Source: Rathayibacter caricis DSM 15933
GTDB lineage: Bacteria; Actinomycetota; Actinomycetes; Actinomycetales; Microbacteriaceae
Assembly: GCF_003044275.1 (NCBI RefSeq)
Contig: NZ_PZPL01000001.1
Span: 2,728,001 to 2,792,000, forward strand
Length of the DNA: 64,000 nucleotides
Reading direction: 5' to 3'
Position numbers and translations under genes: made by a program. Positions within the stretch are counted from its first letter, which is position 1, and every line of letters begins with the position of its first letter. This document shows, in pieces, positions 1 through 7,898 of this stretch. Under the pieces are notes generated by a model. It was not told where the DNA came from, ran no database searches, and saw only the letters and a list, made by a program, of their open reading frames with translations.

Positions 1-1
1 T

Positions 2-103
2 CGAATGGACGGACATGCCCGCGGGACGGGATCGGCGATGCTGACGGACTCGAGGACCTCACCTCTCGGCGAGGCCGCACCGGCGACGGGGGCCGCGAAG
101 TGA
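2..103 (+). CDS. 3' end of an upstream gene (partial)
   Basis: A reading frame is open from the window edge and stops at TGA 101-103, ending in an Ala/Pro-rich tail. It overlaps the GTG of the next gene in a GTGA arrangement, as in a translationally coupled operon. Only about 33 codons are visible and no family can be assigned. The next gene's own frame is also open back to the window edge, so this could be chance. Confidence 0.4.
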   Translation, partial: RMDGHARGTGSAMLTDSRTSPLGEAAPATGAAK

Positions 104-753
104 GCGTCCGGCGCTCGAGCTTCGAGGGGCAGCCGCAGGTCACCTACGCGGCCGTCGGCGGCACTCTCGCCCCCGACCTCCTCGAGTACCCGCCGGACGG
201 CTTCACCGCCGAGCGGTTCGAGGCGCGCCTGGGCTCGGGCGACGAGCGCTTCGCCATCACGACCGCCTCGCTGATGACGTGGGGCGTGCAGCGCGGCAGC
301 GGCATCCGCGTCGAGGACATCACCAGCGGCAGCGGCGTGCAGTACACCGGGGTCAACTTCGACTCGGCCGGCACCCCCATCGACCTCACGAGCCGCCCCA
401 CTGAGGAGCGGTTCGGCCCGGACGGCACCCCCTACATCACCGCCGGCGTCACCGCCGTGCTCAAGATCGACCTCCTCGGCCGGACCTTCGACGCCCCCGT
501 GCGCGTCGTCTACGTCGTCGACGAGCCCGATCAGGTCGGCTTCGCCTACGGCACGCTCGAGGGGCACCCCGAGAGCGGCGAGGAGTCCTTCGTGGTCGAG
601 AAGCGGGCCGACGACTCCGTCTGGCTCGTCATCCGCGTCTTCTCGCGTCCCTCCACCCGCCTCTACCGACTCGGCACGCCCGTGCTGCGCGCGGTGCAGA
701 AGAGGCAGGTCAAGAAGTACCTGCGCGCCCTGCTCCCGGCGCGCGTCAGCTGA
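100..753 (+). CDS. DUF1990 family protein
   Basis: The 217-residue protein matches the DUF1990 family in size and in its conserved features: an N-terminal region with TYAAVGGT, then a central segment reading YVVDEPDQVGFAYGTLEGHPESGEE, given here in two parts as YVVDEPDQVGFAYGT and LEGHPESGEE, where the Gly-His-Pro-Glu-x-Gly-Glu-Glu element is characteristic. The C-terminus is basic (KRQVKKYLRALL). There is no signal peptide or membrane segment, so it is probably cytosolic. No biochemical role is established for the family. The GTG start overlaps the upstream stop and the stop lies one base before hemW, so it is likely co-transcribed with both. Confidence 0.8.
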   Translation: MSVRRSSFEGQPQVTYAAVGGTLAPDLLEYPPDGFTAERFEARLGSGDERFAITTASLMTWGVQRGSGIRVEDITSGSGVQYTGVNFDSAGTPIDLTSRPTEERFGPDGTPYITAGVTAVLKIDLLGRTFDAPVRVVYVVDEPDQVGFAYGTLEGHPESGEESFVVEKRADDSVWLVIRVFSRPSTRLYRLGTPVLRAVQKRQVKKYLRALLPARVS

Positions 754-754
754 C

Positions 755-1981
755 GTGGGCAGCGCCCTCCCTCTCGCCGATCCCGCTCCGCTTGACGGGC
801 TCCTGCCCGCCTCCGTCGCCACGGGCGCGGAGCAGCGCGACCTCGGCCTGTACGTCCACGTCCCGTTCTGCCGGGTGCGCTGCGGCTACTGCGACTTCAA
901 CACCTACACCGCGACCGAGCTGCGCGGAGCGAAGCAGTCCGACTACGCCGAGCAGGCCGTCGCCGAGATGACGCTCGGCGCCGAGGTGCTCCGGCGGGCC
1001 GGGCTCCCCGAGCGGCCGGCCGCCACGGTCTTCTTCGGCGGAGGGACGCCCACGCTCCTCCCGGCCGAGGACCTCGTCCGCATGCTCGACGGGTTGCGCA
1101 TCCGCTTCGGCATCGCCGAGGGCGCCGAGATCACGACCGAGGCGAACCCCGACTCCGTCGACGCCGCCTACCTGCGCACGCTCGCCGACGCGGGATTCAC
1201 GCGGGTCAGCTTCGGGATGCAGTCGGCCGTGCCGCACGTGCTCGCGACCCTCGAGCGCACGCACGACCCCGAGCGCGTCCCGCTGGTGGTCGAGTGGGCG
1301 CGCGAGGCGGGCCTGCAGGTGAGCCTCGACCTCATCTACGGCACGCCGGGGGAGTCGCTCGCCGACTGGGAGCGCTCGCTCGACTCCGCCCTCGCGAACC
1401 GCCCCGACCACCTCTCGGCGTACGCGCTGATCGTCGAGGACGGCACCAAGCTCGCGCGCCAGATCCGCCGGGGCGAGGTGGCGACCCCCGACGACGACCT
1501 GACGGCGGACATGTACGAGCTGGCGGATGCCCGACTCGCGAGTGCGGGCTACTCCTGGTACGAGGTGAGCAACTGGGCGATCGACGACGCGCACCGGTCG
1601 CGGCACAACCTGTCGTACTGGCTCGGGCACGACTGGTGGGGCGTCGGACCGGGCGCGCACAGCCACGTGGGCGGTGTCCGCTGGTGGAACGTGAAGCACC
1701 CGGCGGCCTACGCCGACCGCCTGCGCGTGGGATCCTCCCCGGCGGCCGGCCGGGAGACGCTCGACGGGGCGACGCGCGGAGTCGAGGACGTGCTGCTGCG
1801 CTCGCGCCTGTCGGACGGGCTGCCGATCGACTCCATCGATCCGGAGCGCCGCCGCGAGGTCGCGGGCCTCATCGCCGACGGGCTGATCGAGGGTCGCGCG
1901 GCGCTGCAGGGCCGCGTGGTGCTGACGCTGCGCGGCCGTCTGCTGGCCGACGCGGTCGTGCGGCGCCTGACCGACGGCTGA
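755..1981 (+). CDS. hemW: HemW, radical-SAM heme chaperone
   Basis: A 408-residue radical-SAM protein of the HemN/HemW family. The iron-sulfur motif CRVRCGYCDF (about residues 28-37) has the CxxxCxYC spacing, and it is followed by FFGGGTPTLL and the SAM-binding region around ITTEANPDS. HemW proteins bind heme and are thought to deliver it to membrane targets. They differ from true coproporphyrinogen dehydrogenase HemN by lacking the extra N-terminal cysteine region, which is also absent here. It starts one base after the DUF1990 stop. The position just upstream of hrcA-dnaJ is the usual actinobacterial arrangement. Confidence 0.92.
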   Translation: MGSALPLADPAPLDGLLPASVATGAEQRDLGLYVHVPFCRVRCGYCDFNTYTATELRGAKQSDYAEQAVAEMTLGAEVLRRAGLPERPAATVFFGGGTPTLLPAEDLVRMLDGLRIRFGIAEGAEITTEANPDSVDAAYLRTLADAGFTRVSFGMQSAVPHVLATLERTHDPERVPLVVEWAREAGLQVSLDLIYGTPGESLADWERSLDSALANRPDHLSAYALIVEDGTKLARQIRRGEVATPDDDLTADMYELADARLASAGYSWYEVSNWAIDDAHRSRHNLSYWLGHDWWGVGPGAHSHVGGVRWWNVKHPAAYADRLRVGSSPAAGRETLDGATRGVEDVLLRSRLSDGLPIDSIDPERRREVAGLIADGLIEGRAALQGRVVLTLRGRLLADAVVRRLTDG

Positions 1982-2047
1982 TCCGGCGCCTCGAGACCCG
2001 CCGTTCCCGGGGATGCGACCAGCGGGGGTGCGGTGATCTCGTGCTTG

Positions 2048-2233
2048 CTGGTCGAGTAGCCCGCGCAGCGGGCGTATCGAGACCGACCCCTGCAGAGGAC
2101 GCGGGTCTCGATACGCCGCCCGTGGCGGCTACTCGACCAGCGAGGAGGAACGCCGCCCGCGGCGGCTGCTCGACCAGCGGGGGCGACGTCACTCCGCTGG
2201 TCGAGCAGCCCGCGCAGCGGGCGCATCGAGACC
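2048..2233. repeat. Inverted-repeat elements of the CTGGTCGAGTAG family
   Basis: The hemW-DUF4870 gap holds two facing pairs of one element. The left half starts CTGGTCGAGTAG, runs through a small palindrome (CCCGC-GCA-GCGGG) and continues CGTATCGAGACC. The right half is its inverse and ends CTACTCGACCAG at 2140. A second, diverged pair at 2151-2233 reads CTGCTCGACCAG and CTGGTCGAGCAG. The capping palindrome differs between halves but stays self-complementary. Related copies lie at 23413-23625. No open frame of coding character is present; it resembles a REP/BIME-type element. Confidence 0.8.
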
Positions 2234-2247
2234 CGCGACTCCCGGAC

Positions 2248-2628
2248 CTACTTGAAGAACGGGATGCTCAGCGGGTACGTGTAGTACTCGCCGGCGCTCG
2301 CGCGCACCGAGGCGATGATCGCGAAGACGATCACGAGGATCGGCACCACGAGGAACACGATGAAGCCGACCAGCACGAACGACAGGATCGTGCCCGCCAC
2401 GTAGGCGATCAGCGTCGTGAGGTGGAAGTTCAGCGCGGTCTTCGCGTGGGCCTCCAGGAACGGCCCGCGGCCCTTGAAGACCAGGTACACGATCAGCGAC
2501 GGGATGAAGCTGAAGAAGATGCCGAGGACGTGGGTGACGATCGCCCAGGTCTTCTCGTCGGCCGGATTCAGCGGCGGCGCGGGAGTGCTGTACGCGGGGG
2601 GCGGGGGAGGGGGCGGCGTGGTCGACAT
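2248..2628 (-). CDS. DUF4870 small membrane protein
   Basis: A 126-residue protein that begins with a proline-rich cytosolic tail and continues with a Tic20-like DUF4870 core. ADEKTWAIVTHVLGIFFSF opens the first hydrophobic segment; FKGRGPFLEAHAKTALNFHLT is the hallmark loop, here given as FKGRGPF...HAKTALNFHLT; two further membrane spans follow (about 75-115). The ATG at 2628 is preceded by a good AGGAG ribosome site; longer upstream extensions are GC-rich noise. The family's function is unknown. It lies alone on the minus strand, between the repeat elements and the divergent hrcA promoter. Confidence 0.85.
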   Translation of the reverse strand: MSTTPPPPPPPAYSTPAPPLNPADEKTWAIVTHVLGIFFSFIPSLIVYLVFKGRGPFLEAHAKTALNFHLTTLIAYVAGTILSFVLVGFIVFLVVPILVIVFAIIASVRASAGEYYTYPLSIPFFK

Positions 2629-2762
2629 GTGGGCTCCTGATTCCGACGTGATCGCGCCGGGCGACCCCCGTGCGCACGGCGTCCATCGTGGCACGTCGTG
2701 CGGCGCGCTGTCCCGCCACCGCGCGGATCGCGGTCGGACCCCTCCGCGGCCCTGCTCGCGGG

Positions 2763-2794
2763 TATGATTGGCACTCGGAGTTGCGGAGTGCCAA
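2763..2794 (+). promoter_or_regulatory. CIRCE operator and -10 box of hrcA-dnaJ
   Basis: TTGGCACTC (2768-2776), nine bases, then GAGTGCCAA (2786-2794) is a perfect 9-9-9 inverted repeat matching the CIRCE element bound by HrcA (consensus TTAGCACTC-N9-GAGTGCTAA with one symmetric change). A TATGAT -10 box (2763-2768) abuts it, so bound HrcA would sit on the transcription start. This predicts autorepression of hrcA and heat induction of the hrcA-dnaJ operon. Confidence 0.93.
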
Positions 2795-2867
2795 GCTCCG
2801 AGCGGCGCGACGGCGCCGCGGTGGTCCGTGCCGCGAGGCACGCGGAGCCCGGCGGGAGGTCGGTCGT

Positions 2868-3890
2868 ATGGTGACGGAGCGCGGTCTCCAGGTCCTGCGC
2901 GTGATCGTGCAGGACTACGTGGCCCATCGCGAGCCCGTGGGCTCGAAGTCGATCGTCGAGCGGCACGCCTTCGGCGTCTCGGCGGCGACCATCCGGAACG
3001 AGATGGCGCAGCTCGAGGAGGAGGAGCTCATCGCGGCTCCGCACACCTCCTCCGGACGGGTGCCGACCGACAAGGGCTACCGCCTCTTCGTCGATCGGCT
3101 CACCGATCTGCGCCCGCTCACCGCGGCGCAGCGGCAGGCCATCGAGACCTTCCTCGGGCAGAGCCCCGATCTCGACGAGGTGCTGGTGAAGACCGTGCGG
3201 CTGCTCTCGCAGCTCACGAACAGCGTCGCCCTCGTGCAGTACCCCTCGTTCGGAGCCGCGCGGATCCGCCACGTGGAGCTCGTCGCCCTCGCGCCGCGCC
3301 GCCTGCTCTCGGTGCTCATCACCGACACCGGCCGGGTGGATCAGCGCGTCCTCGAGACCCCCGCCGACATCGACGACGAGTTCCTCGGCGAGATCCGCGC
3401 CAAGCTGAACACGGCCGTCCTGGGCCTGGGGCTCCAGGCCGCCGCCGAGACGCTGCAGTCGGCCGCCGAGCGCTTCACGCCCGAGCGGCGCGACGTCCTG
3501 GCTCCGATCCTGCAGACCCTGCTCGAGCAGGTCGGCGCCAACCGCCAGGACCGCCTGGTGATGGCCGGCGCGGCCAACCTCGTCCGCACCGAGGAGGACT
3601 TCTCGGGCAGCATCTACCCGGTGCTCGAGGCGATCGAGGAGCAGGTGGAGCTGCTGCGCCTGTTCGCCGAGATGGTCCCGGATCCGCGCGGCATCTCGGT
3701 GCGCATCGGCCGCGAGAACGCGCCCTTCGGTCTCCAGGAGACGTCCGTCCTCACCAGCGGCTACAACACTGCCGGCGGCCAGGTCTCGCGCCTGGGGGTC
3801 CTCGGACCGATCAGGATGGACTACTCCGGCAACATCGCCGCGGTGCGCGCCGTCGCCCGCTACCTCTCCCGCCTCCTCGGCGAGGACTAG
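2868..3890 (+). CDS. hrcA: HrcA, heat-inducible transcription repressor
   Basis: A 340-residue repressor. The N-terminal winged helix includes GLQVLRVIVQDYVAHREPVGSK and the recognition helix region VSAATIRNEMAQLEEEEL, quoted here in parts: REPVGSK and VSAATIRNEM. The signature SSGRVPTDKGYR follows (about 60-71), and then the GAF-like dimerisation domain. It binds CIRCE operators and is stabilised by GroEL in characterised bacteria. ATG 2868 is chosen because it gives the standard HrcA N-terminus (MVTERGLQVLRVIV) downstream of the CIRCE element. Upstream in-frame codons would run through the operator. dnaJ follows in the same direction. Confidence 0.95.
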   Translation: MVTERGLQVLRVIVQDYVAHREPVGSKSIVERHAFGVSAATIRNEMAQLEEEELIAAPHTSSGRVPTDKGYRLFVDRLTDLRPLTAAQRQAIETFLGQSPDLDEVLVKTVRLLSQLTNSVALVQYPSFGAARIRHVELVALAPRRLLSVLITDTGRVDQRVLETPADIDDEFLGEIRAKLNTAVLGLGLQAAAETLQSAAERFTPERRDVLAPILQTLLEQVGANRQDRLVMAGAANLVRTEEDFSGSIYPVLEAIEEQVELLRLFAEMVPDPRGISVRIGRENAPFGLQETSVLTSGYNTAGGQVSRLGVLGPIRMDYSGNIAAVRAVARYLSRLLGED

Positions 3891-3980
3891 CCCGCTCTTC
3901 CCGACTCGCCGGTCGCCCCGGCTCCCATCAGGTCCGCCGTGCCCGGTGCACCGACCCACGAACGAAGGACGAAGCCACCT

Positions 3981-5090
3981 GTGGCCGATCACTACGAAGT
4001 GCTGGGCGTCGCCCGCGACGCCTCCGCCGACGAGATCAAGAAGGCGTACCGCCGACTCGCCCGCGAGCTCCACCCCGACGTCAATCCGAGCGCCGACGCC
4101 TCCGAGCGCTTCAAGCTCGTCACGCACGCCTACGACGTCCTGAGCGACGCGCAGCAGCGCCAGCAGTACGACCGCGGACCCCAGGAGGGCTTCCCCGGCG
4201 GCGCACAGGGCTTCGGCGGATTCGGCGACATCTTCGAGACGTTCTTCGGCCAGGGTGCGCAGGGCTCGTCCCGCGGGCCCCGCTCCCGTCGCGAGCGCGG
4301 CCAGGACGCGCTTCTGCGCGTCGAGGTGTCGCTCGACGAGGTCATCTTCGGCACGCACCGCGACCTCGAGGTCGACACGGCGGTGCTCTGCGAGACCTGC
4401 CAGGGGTCGTGCTGCCAGCCCGGCACGTCGCCGGTCACCTGCGACATCTGCCACGGCTCCGGCCAGATCCAGCGCACCGTCCGCTCGCTCCTGGGCAACG
4501 TGATGACGGCCAGCCCCTGCGGCACGTGCCGCGGCTACGGAACCGTCATCGCCACCCCGTGCTCGACCTGCCAGGGCCAGGGTCGCGTGCGCGCGCGCCG
4601 CACGATCCCCGTCGACGTCCCCGCGGGCGTCGACACGGGCCTCCGCCTGCAGATGCCGGGCAGCGGCGAGGTCGGCCCGGCGGGCGGCCCCAACGGCGAT
4701 CTCTACCTCGAGATCAAGGTCAAGCACCACGATGTTTTCAGCCGCAACGGCGACGACCTGCTCGCCACCCTCGAGGTGCAGATGACCGATGCGATCCTCG
4801 GCTCCACGACGACGCTCGCGGCGCTCGACGGCGACATCGAGATCGAGATCAAGCCCGGGACGCAGAGCACCGAGATCGTCACGATCAAGGGGCGCGGAGT
4901 GACGAAGCTGCGCGGCAACGGCCGCGGCGACCTGCGCGTGGGCATCCAGGTCGTCACTCCGACCAAGCTCGGGCACCGCGAGCGCGAGCTCGTGCAGGAG
5001 TTCGCGAAGCACTACAAGCCGCAGAAGCCCGCGCTGACCCACTTCCAGCAGGGCCTCTTCTCGAAGCTCCGCGACCGCTTCCTCGGCTGA
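3981..5090 (+). CDS. dnaJ: DnaJ co-chaperone (DnaJ2 type)
   Basis: A 369-residue type I J-protein. The J domain opens at the start (YEVLGVARDASADEIKKAYR, exactly twenty residues) and has the HPD motif in ELHPDVN. A Gly/Phe-rich linker follows, then four zinc-ribbon repeats: CETCQGSC, CDICHGSG, CGTCRGYG and CSTCQGQG. The last Gly of the first repeat is Cys. The two C-terminal substrate-binding domains follow. GTG 3981 is chosen because the J domain must begin there. Location behind hrcA, away from dnaK, fits the second actinobacterial DnaJ. It stimulates DnaK ATPase and should be HrcA-controlled. Confidence 0.95.
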   Translation: MADHYEVLGVARDASADEIKKAYRRLARELHPDVNPSADASERFKLVTHAYDVLSDAQQRQQYDRGPQEGFPGGAQGFGGFGDIFETFFGQGAQGSSRGPRSRRERGQDALLRVEVSLDEVIFGTHRDLEVDTAVLCETCQGSCCQPGTSPVTCDICHGSGQIQRTVRSLLGNVMTASPCGTCRGYGTVIATPCSTCQGQGRVRARRTIPVDVPAGVDTGLRLQMPGSGEVGPAGGPNGDLYLEIKVKHHDVFSRNGDDLLATLEVQMTDAILGSTTTLAALDGDIEIEIKPGTQSTEIVTIKGRGVTKLRGNGRGDLRVGIQVVTPTKLGHRERELVQEFAKHYKPQKPALTHFQQGLFSKLRDRFLG

Positions 5091-5103
5091 TCGGAGCGCG
5101 GCC

Positions 5104-5838
5104 GTGGCCCACCACTACATCGACGAGTCGCTCGACTCCGGCGACGTCGTCGTCGGCGGTCGACTGGCCCTGACCGGCGCGGAGGCGCGCCACGCCGCGA
5201 CGGTGAGCCGGATCCGCGCCGGTGAGACGATCCGCGTCGGAGACGGGCGCGGCCGCGTCGCGACGGCCGTCGTCGAGAGCTCGGAGCCGTCGAGGGTGGT
5301 GCTCGTCGTCGAGTCCGTGGAGGAGGCGGCCCCGCCATCGCCGAGGCTCGTGCTCGTGCAGGCCCTCGCGAAGGGCGACCGGGACGAGCTCGCCGTGCAG
5401 GCCGCGACCGAGCTGGGGGTCGACGAAGTGGTGCCGTGGCAGGCCGCCCGCTCGATCTCGCGCTGGAGCGGCCCCAAGGAGGAGAAGGGCCGCGAGCGCT
5501 GGCGCAGCATCGTCCGCGAGGCGAGCAAGCAGTCGCTCCGGGCCCGGGTGCCCGAGGTCTCGCCGCTCGCGTTGACGCGCGCGCTCGCGGACCGCGCGGC
5601 GACCGACCGTGTCCTCGTGCTGGAGCCGTCGGCCGAGGTCCGCCTGTCGGCGATCGAGCCCGACGGCCGCGATCTCGTGCTCGTCGTGGGACCCGAGGGC
5701 GGCGTCGCTCCGGAGGAGCTGCGGCTGCTCGCGGAGGCGGGCGCCGAGGCCGTCGCGCTCGGCGACACCGTGCTGCGCACCTCCACCGCCGGCCCCGCGG
5801 CCATCGCCGTGCTCTCGGCGCGACTGGGCCGCTGGTAG
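5104..5838 (+). CDS. rsmE: RsmE, 16S rRNA m3U1498 methyltransferase
   Basis: A 244-residue SPOUT-class methyltransferase. An N-terminal PUA-like domain (LTGAEARHAATVSRIRAGE) leads to the knotted SAM-binding domain, with LVQALAKGDRDE, the conserved RSISRW segment, LVVGPEGG (about 196-203) and LGDTVLRTSTAGPAA near the end. These are standard RsmE motifs. It methylates N3 of U1498 in 16S rRNA in the 30S subunit. It starts 13 bases after dnaJ, the usual dnaJ-rsmE coupling, so it probably shares the HrcA-regulated transcript. Confidence 0.95.
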   Translation: MAHHYIDESLDSGDVVVGGRLALTGAEARHAATVSRIRAGETIRVGDGRGRVATAVVESSEPSRVVLVVESVEEAAPPSPRLVLVQALAKGDRDELAVQAATELGVDEVVPWQAARSISRWSGPKEEKGRERWRSIVREASKQSLRARVPEVSPLALTRALADRAATDRVLVLEPSAEVRLSAIEPDGRDLVLVVGPEGGVAPEELRLLAEAGAEAVALGDTVLRTSTAGPAAIAVLSARLGRW

Positions 5839-5902
5839 CAGGAGCGCGCGCTGACGGCGAACGGGGCCCCGTTCGAGGCCGCCCGCCGTTTAAGATGAAG
5901 GC

Positions 5903-6253
5903 ATGAGCGAACCCACCGTCTTCACGCGCATCGTCCGGGGCGAGATCCCCGCCGACGTGGTGTTCGAGAACGAGCGGGTTCTCGCCATCACCGACATCGC
6001 GCCGAAAGCGCCGGTCCACCTCCTGATCTTCCCCAAGACCCAGGAGTACGCGACGGTCGCCGAGCTCGGCGCCGCCGACCCGGCCCTCCTCGCTGAGATG
6101 GTGCAGGTCGCGCAGACCCTGGCCGACGCCCACTGCGGCGGGCAGTTCCGCCTCGTCTTCAACTCGGGCGAAGCGGCCGGCCAGACCGTGTTCCACGTCC
6201 ACGCCCACGTCCTGGGCGGACATCTGACGGAAGGCTCCCTTGCCACCGGTTGA
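5903..6253 (+). CDS. HIT-family nucleotide hydrolase (HinT-like)
   Basis: A 116-residue histidine-triad protein. The active site HVHAHVLGG (about 101-109) has the HxHxH pattern, and the N-terminal core TVFTRIVRGEIPADVVFEN is typical of HinT. The family hydrolyses AMP-linked substrates such as adenosine phosphoramidates. A -10 box TAAGAT (5891-5896) ends six bases before the ATG, so the transcript is probably leaderless and starts a new unit within the operon. The stop lies inside the start region of the following phoH gene. Confidence 0.93.
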   Translation: MSEPTVFTRIVRGEIPADVVFENERVLAITDIAPKAPVHLLIFPKTQEYATVAELGAADPALLAEMVQVAQTLADAHCGGQFRLVFNSGEAAGQTVFHVHAHVLGGHLTEGSLATG

Positions 6254-7385
6254 CCACGCGGGCGACGAGCCCGTCTCTCCGACCACCGCCGAGTCGCTCG
6301 CGACCGGCTCGACGACACCCGGCCCGACGCGGCGCGTCGTCGCCGTCGACGGAGTCGCCATGGTGCGCCTCCTCGGACCTCAGGACCGCCTCATCCGAGC
6401 GGTCGAATCGCGATTCCCCGATGTCCAGGTGCACGTGCGCGGCAACGAGGTGACGCTCGAGGGCGAGCGCGCACCCGTCTCCGCGGCGACGCGACTGGTG
6501 GAAGAACTGGTGACCATGACCGCAGGCGGCCACGACCTCGACCCCGAGGGAGTCCGCGAGTCCGCTCGCATCCTCGAGAGCGGCGGGCCGGTCAGCCCGG
6601 CCGAGGCGTTCGGGCAGGCGATCCTGACCGCGCGCGGCAAGAGCATCCGCCCGAAGACTCTCGGGCAGCGCGAGTACGTCGACGCCGTCGATCAGAACAC
6701 CATCGTGTTCGGCATCGGCCCCGCCGGAACGGGCAAGACCTACCTCGCGATGGCGAAGGCCGTCCAGGCCCTGCAGCGCAAGGAGGTCGAGCGGATCATC
6801 CTGACCCGCCCGGCGGTGGAGGCGGGGGAGCGGCTCGGCTACCTGCCCGGCTCGCTCACCGACAAGATCGACCCGTACCTGCGCCCGCTCTACGACGCCC
6901 TCAACGAGATGATGGACCCGGAGATCGTGCCCAAGCTCCTGGCCGCCGGCACGATCGAGGTCGCTCCGCTCGCCTACATGCGCGGGCGCACGCTCAACAA
7001 CTCGTTCGTCGTGCTCGACGAGGCGCAGAACACCACGCCCGAGCAGATGAAGATGTTCCTCACCCGGCTGGGCTTCGGCTCGCGGATGGTCATCACCGGC
7101 GACATCACGCAGGTCGACCTGCCCACCGGCGCCAGCGGTCTGCGGCTCGTCACGCGCGTGCTCGACGGGATCGACGACATCCACTTCTCGAGGCTGACCA
7201 GCGAGGACGTGGTGCGCCACAGCCTCGTCGGCCGCATCGTGGACGCGTACACCGAGTACGACCAGCAGAAGCAGGCGCAGCACTACGAGCGCGAGCAGGC
7301 GCGCGAGTTCGCCAACCGCGCGGAGCGGCGCGCGGGCTCGGCCCGCTCCGCCGGCGACGCGCAGCCCAAGCGCCCGCGCGGCTGA
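6240..7385 (+). CDS. phoH: PhoH-family ATPase
   Basis: A 381-residue PhoH-like P-loop ATPase with Walker A GPAGTGKT (about 161-168), Walker B VVLDEAQN and the RMVITGD and VDLPTGASGLR motifs. An N-terminal KH-like segment (VRLLGPQDRLIRAVESRFPD) precedes it. PhoH proteins are predicted RNA-associated ATPases commonly encoded beside ybeY. TTG 6240 is chosen because GGAAGG lies about six bases upstream, giving a 14-bp overlap with the HIT gene. GTG 6337 or ATG 6360 are alternatives that lose a poorly conserved N-terminus. Confidence 0.92.
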   Translation: MPPVDHAGDEPVSPTTAESLATGSTTPGPTRRVVAVDGVAMVRLLGPQDRLIRAVESRFPDVQVHVRGNEVTLEGERAPVSAATRLVEELVTMTAGGHDLDPEGVRESARILESGGPVSPAEAFGQAILTARGKSIRPKTLGQREYVDAVDQNTIVFGIGPAGTGKTYLAMAKAVQALQRKEVERIILTRPAVEAGERLGYLPGSLTDKIDPYLRPLYDALNEMMDPEIVPKLLAAGTIEVAPLAYMRGRTLNNSFVVLDEAQNTTPEQMKMFLTRLGFGSRMVITGDITQVDLPTGASGLRLVTRVLDGIDDIHFSRLTSEDVVRHSLVGRIVDAYTEYDQQKQAQHYEREQAREFANRAERRAGSARSAGDAQPKRPRG

Positions 7386-7428
7386 CCCGCGCACCCGACC
7401 CACTCCGACGAAGAGGAACACCGCCCCC

Positions 7429-7890
7429 GTGAGCATCGAGATCAACAACGAGTCGAGCGTCCCCGTCGACGAGGCGGCGCTGCTGCGCCTCGCCGGCTAC
7501 GCGCTCGACTCGCTGCACGTGCACCCCGACGCCGAGCTCGCGATCGTCCTGGTCGACGAGGGCGCGATGGAGCAGCTGCACGTGCAGTGGATGGACGAGC
7601 CGGGACCGACCGACGTGCTCAGCTTCCCGATGGACGAGCTGCGTCCCGGCACCGAGGACGAGCAGACCCCGGCGGGCCTGCTCGGCGACATCGTGCTCTG
7701 CCCGCAGGTCGCGCAGACCCAGGCCGAGGCCGCGGGCCACTCCGTCCTCGACGAGCTGCTGCTGCTGACCGCGCACGGGCTCCTGCACCTGCTCGGCTTC
7801 GACCACGCGGAGGCGGAGGAGGAGCGCGAGATGTTCGGCATCCAGCGCGACATCCTCGTGGGCTTCCACATCAGCGAGCGACGCCGCTAG
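7429..7890 (+). CDS. ybeY: YbeY, rRNA maturation endoribonuclease
   Basis: A 153-residue zinc metalloprotein. The signature HGLLHLLGFDH (about 116-126) supplies the three zinc-binding histidines, and the upstream PGPTDVLSFPMDE motif is family-typical. YbeY acts in 16S rRNA 3'-end processing and 70S ribosome quality control. The GTG start has a GAGGA element about eleven bases upstream. The gene lies between phoH and the CNNM/CorC gene, as in most bacteria, supporting a shared role in ribosome maintenance. Confidence 0.95.
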   Translation: MSIEINNESSVPVDEAALLRLAGYALDSLHVHPDAELAIVLVDEGAMEQLHVQWMDEPGPTDVLSFPMDELRPGTEDEQTPAGLLGDIVLCPQVAQTQAEAAGHSVLDELLLLTAHGLLHLLGFDHAEAEEEREMFGIQRDILVGFHISERRR

Positions 7891-7898
7891 GTCTCGGC

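Noticed and set aside
2568..5042. Very long minus-strand frame opposite hrcA and dnaJ
   Set aside because: It mirrors two well-supported genes and shows the Asp/Gly/Arg/Val-rich composition of an antisense high-GC frame.
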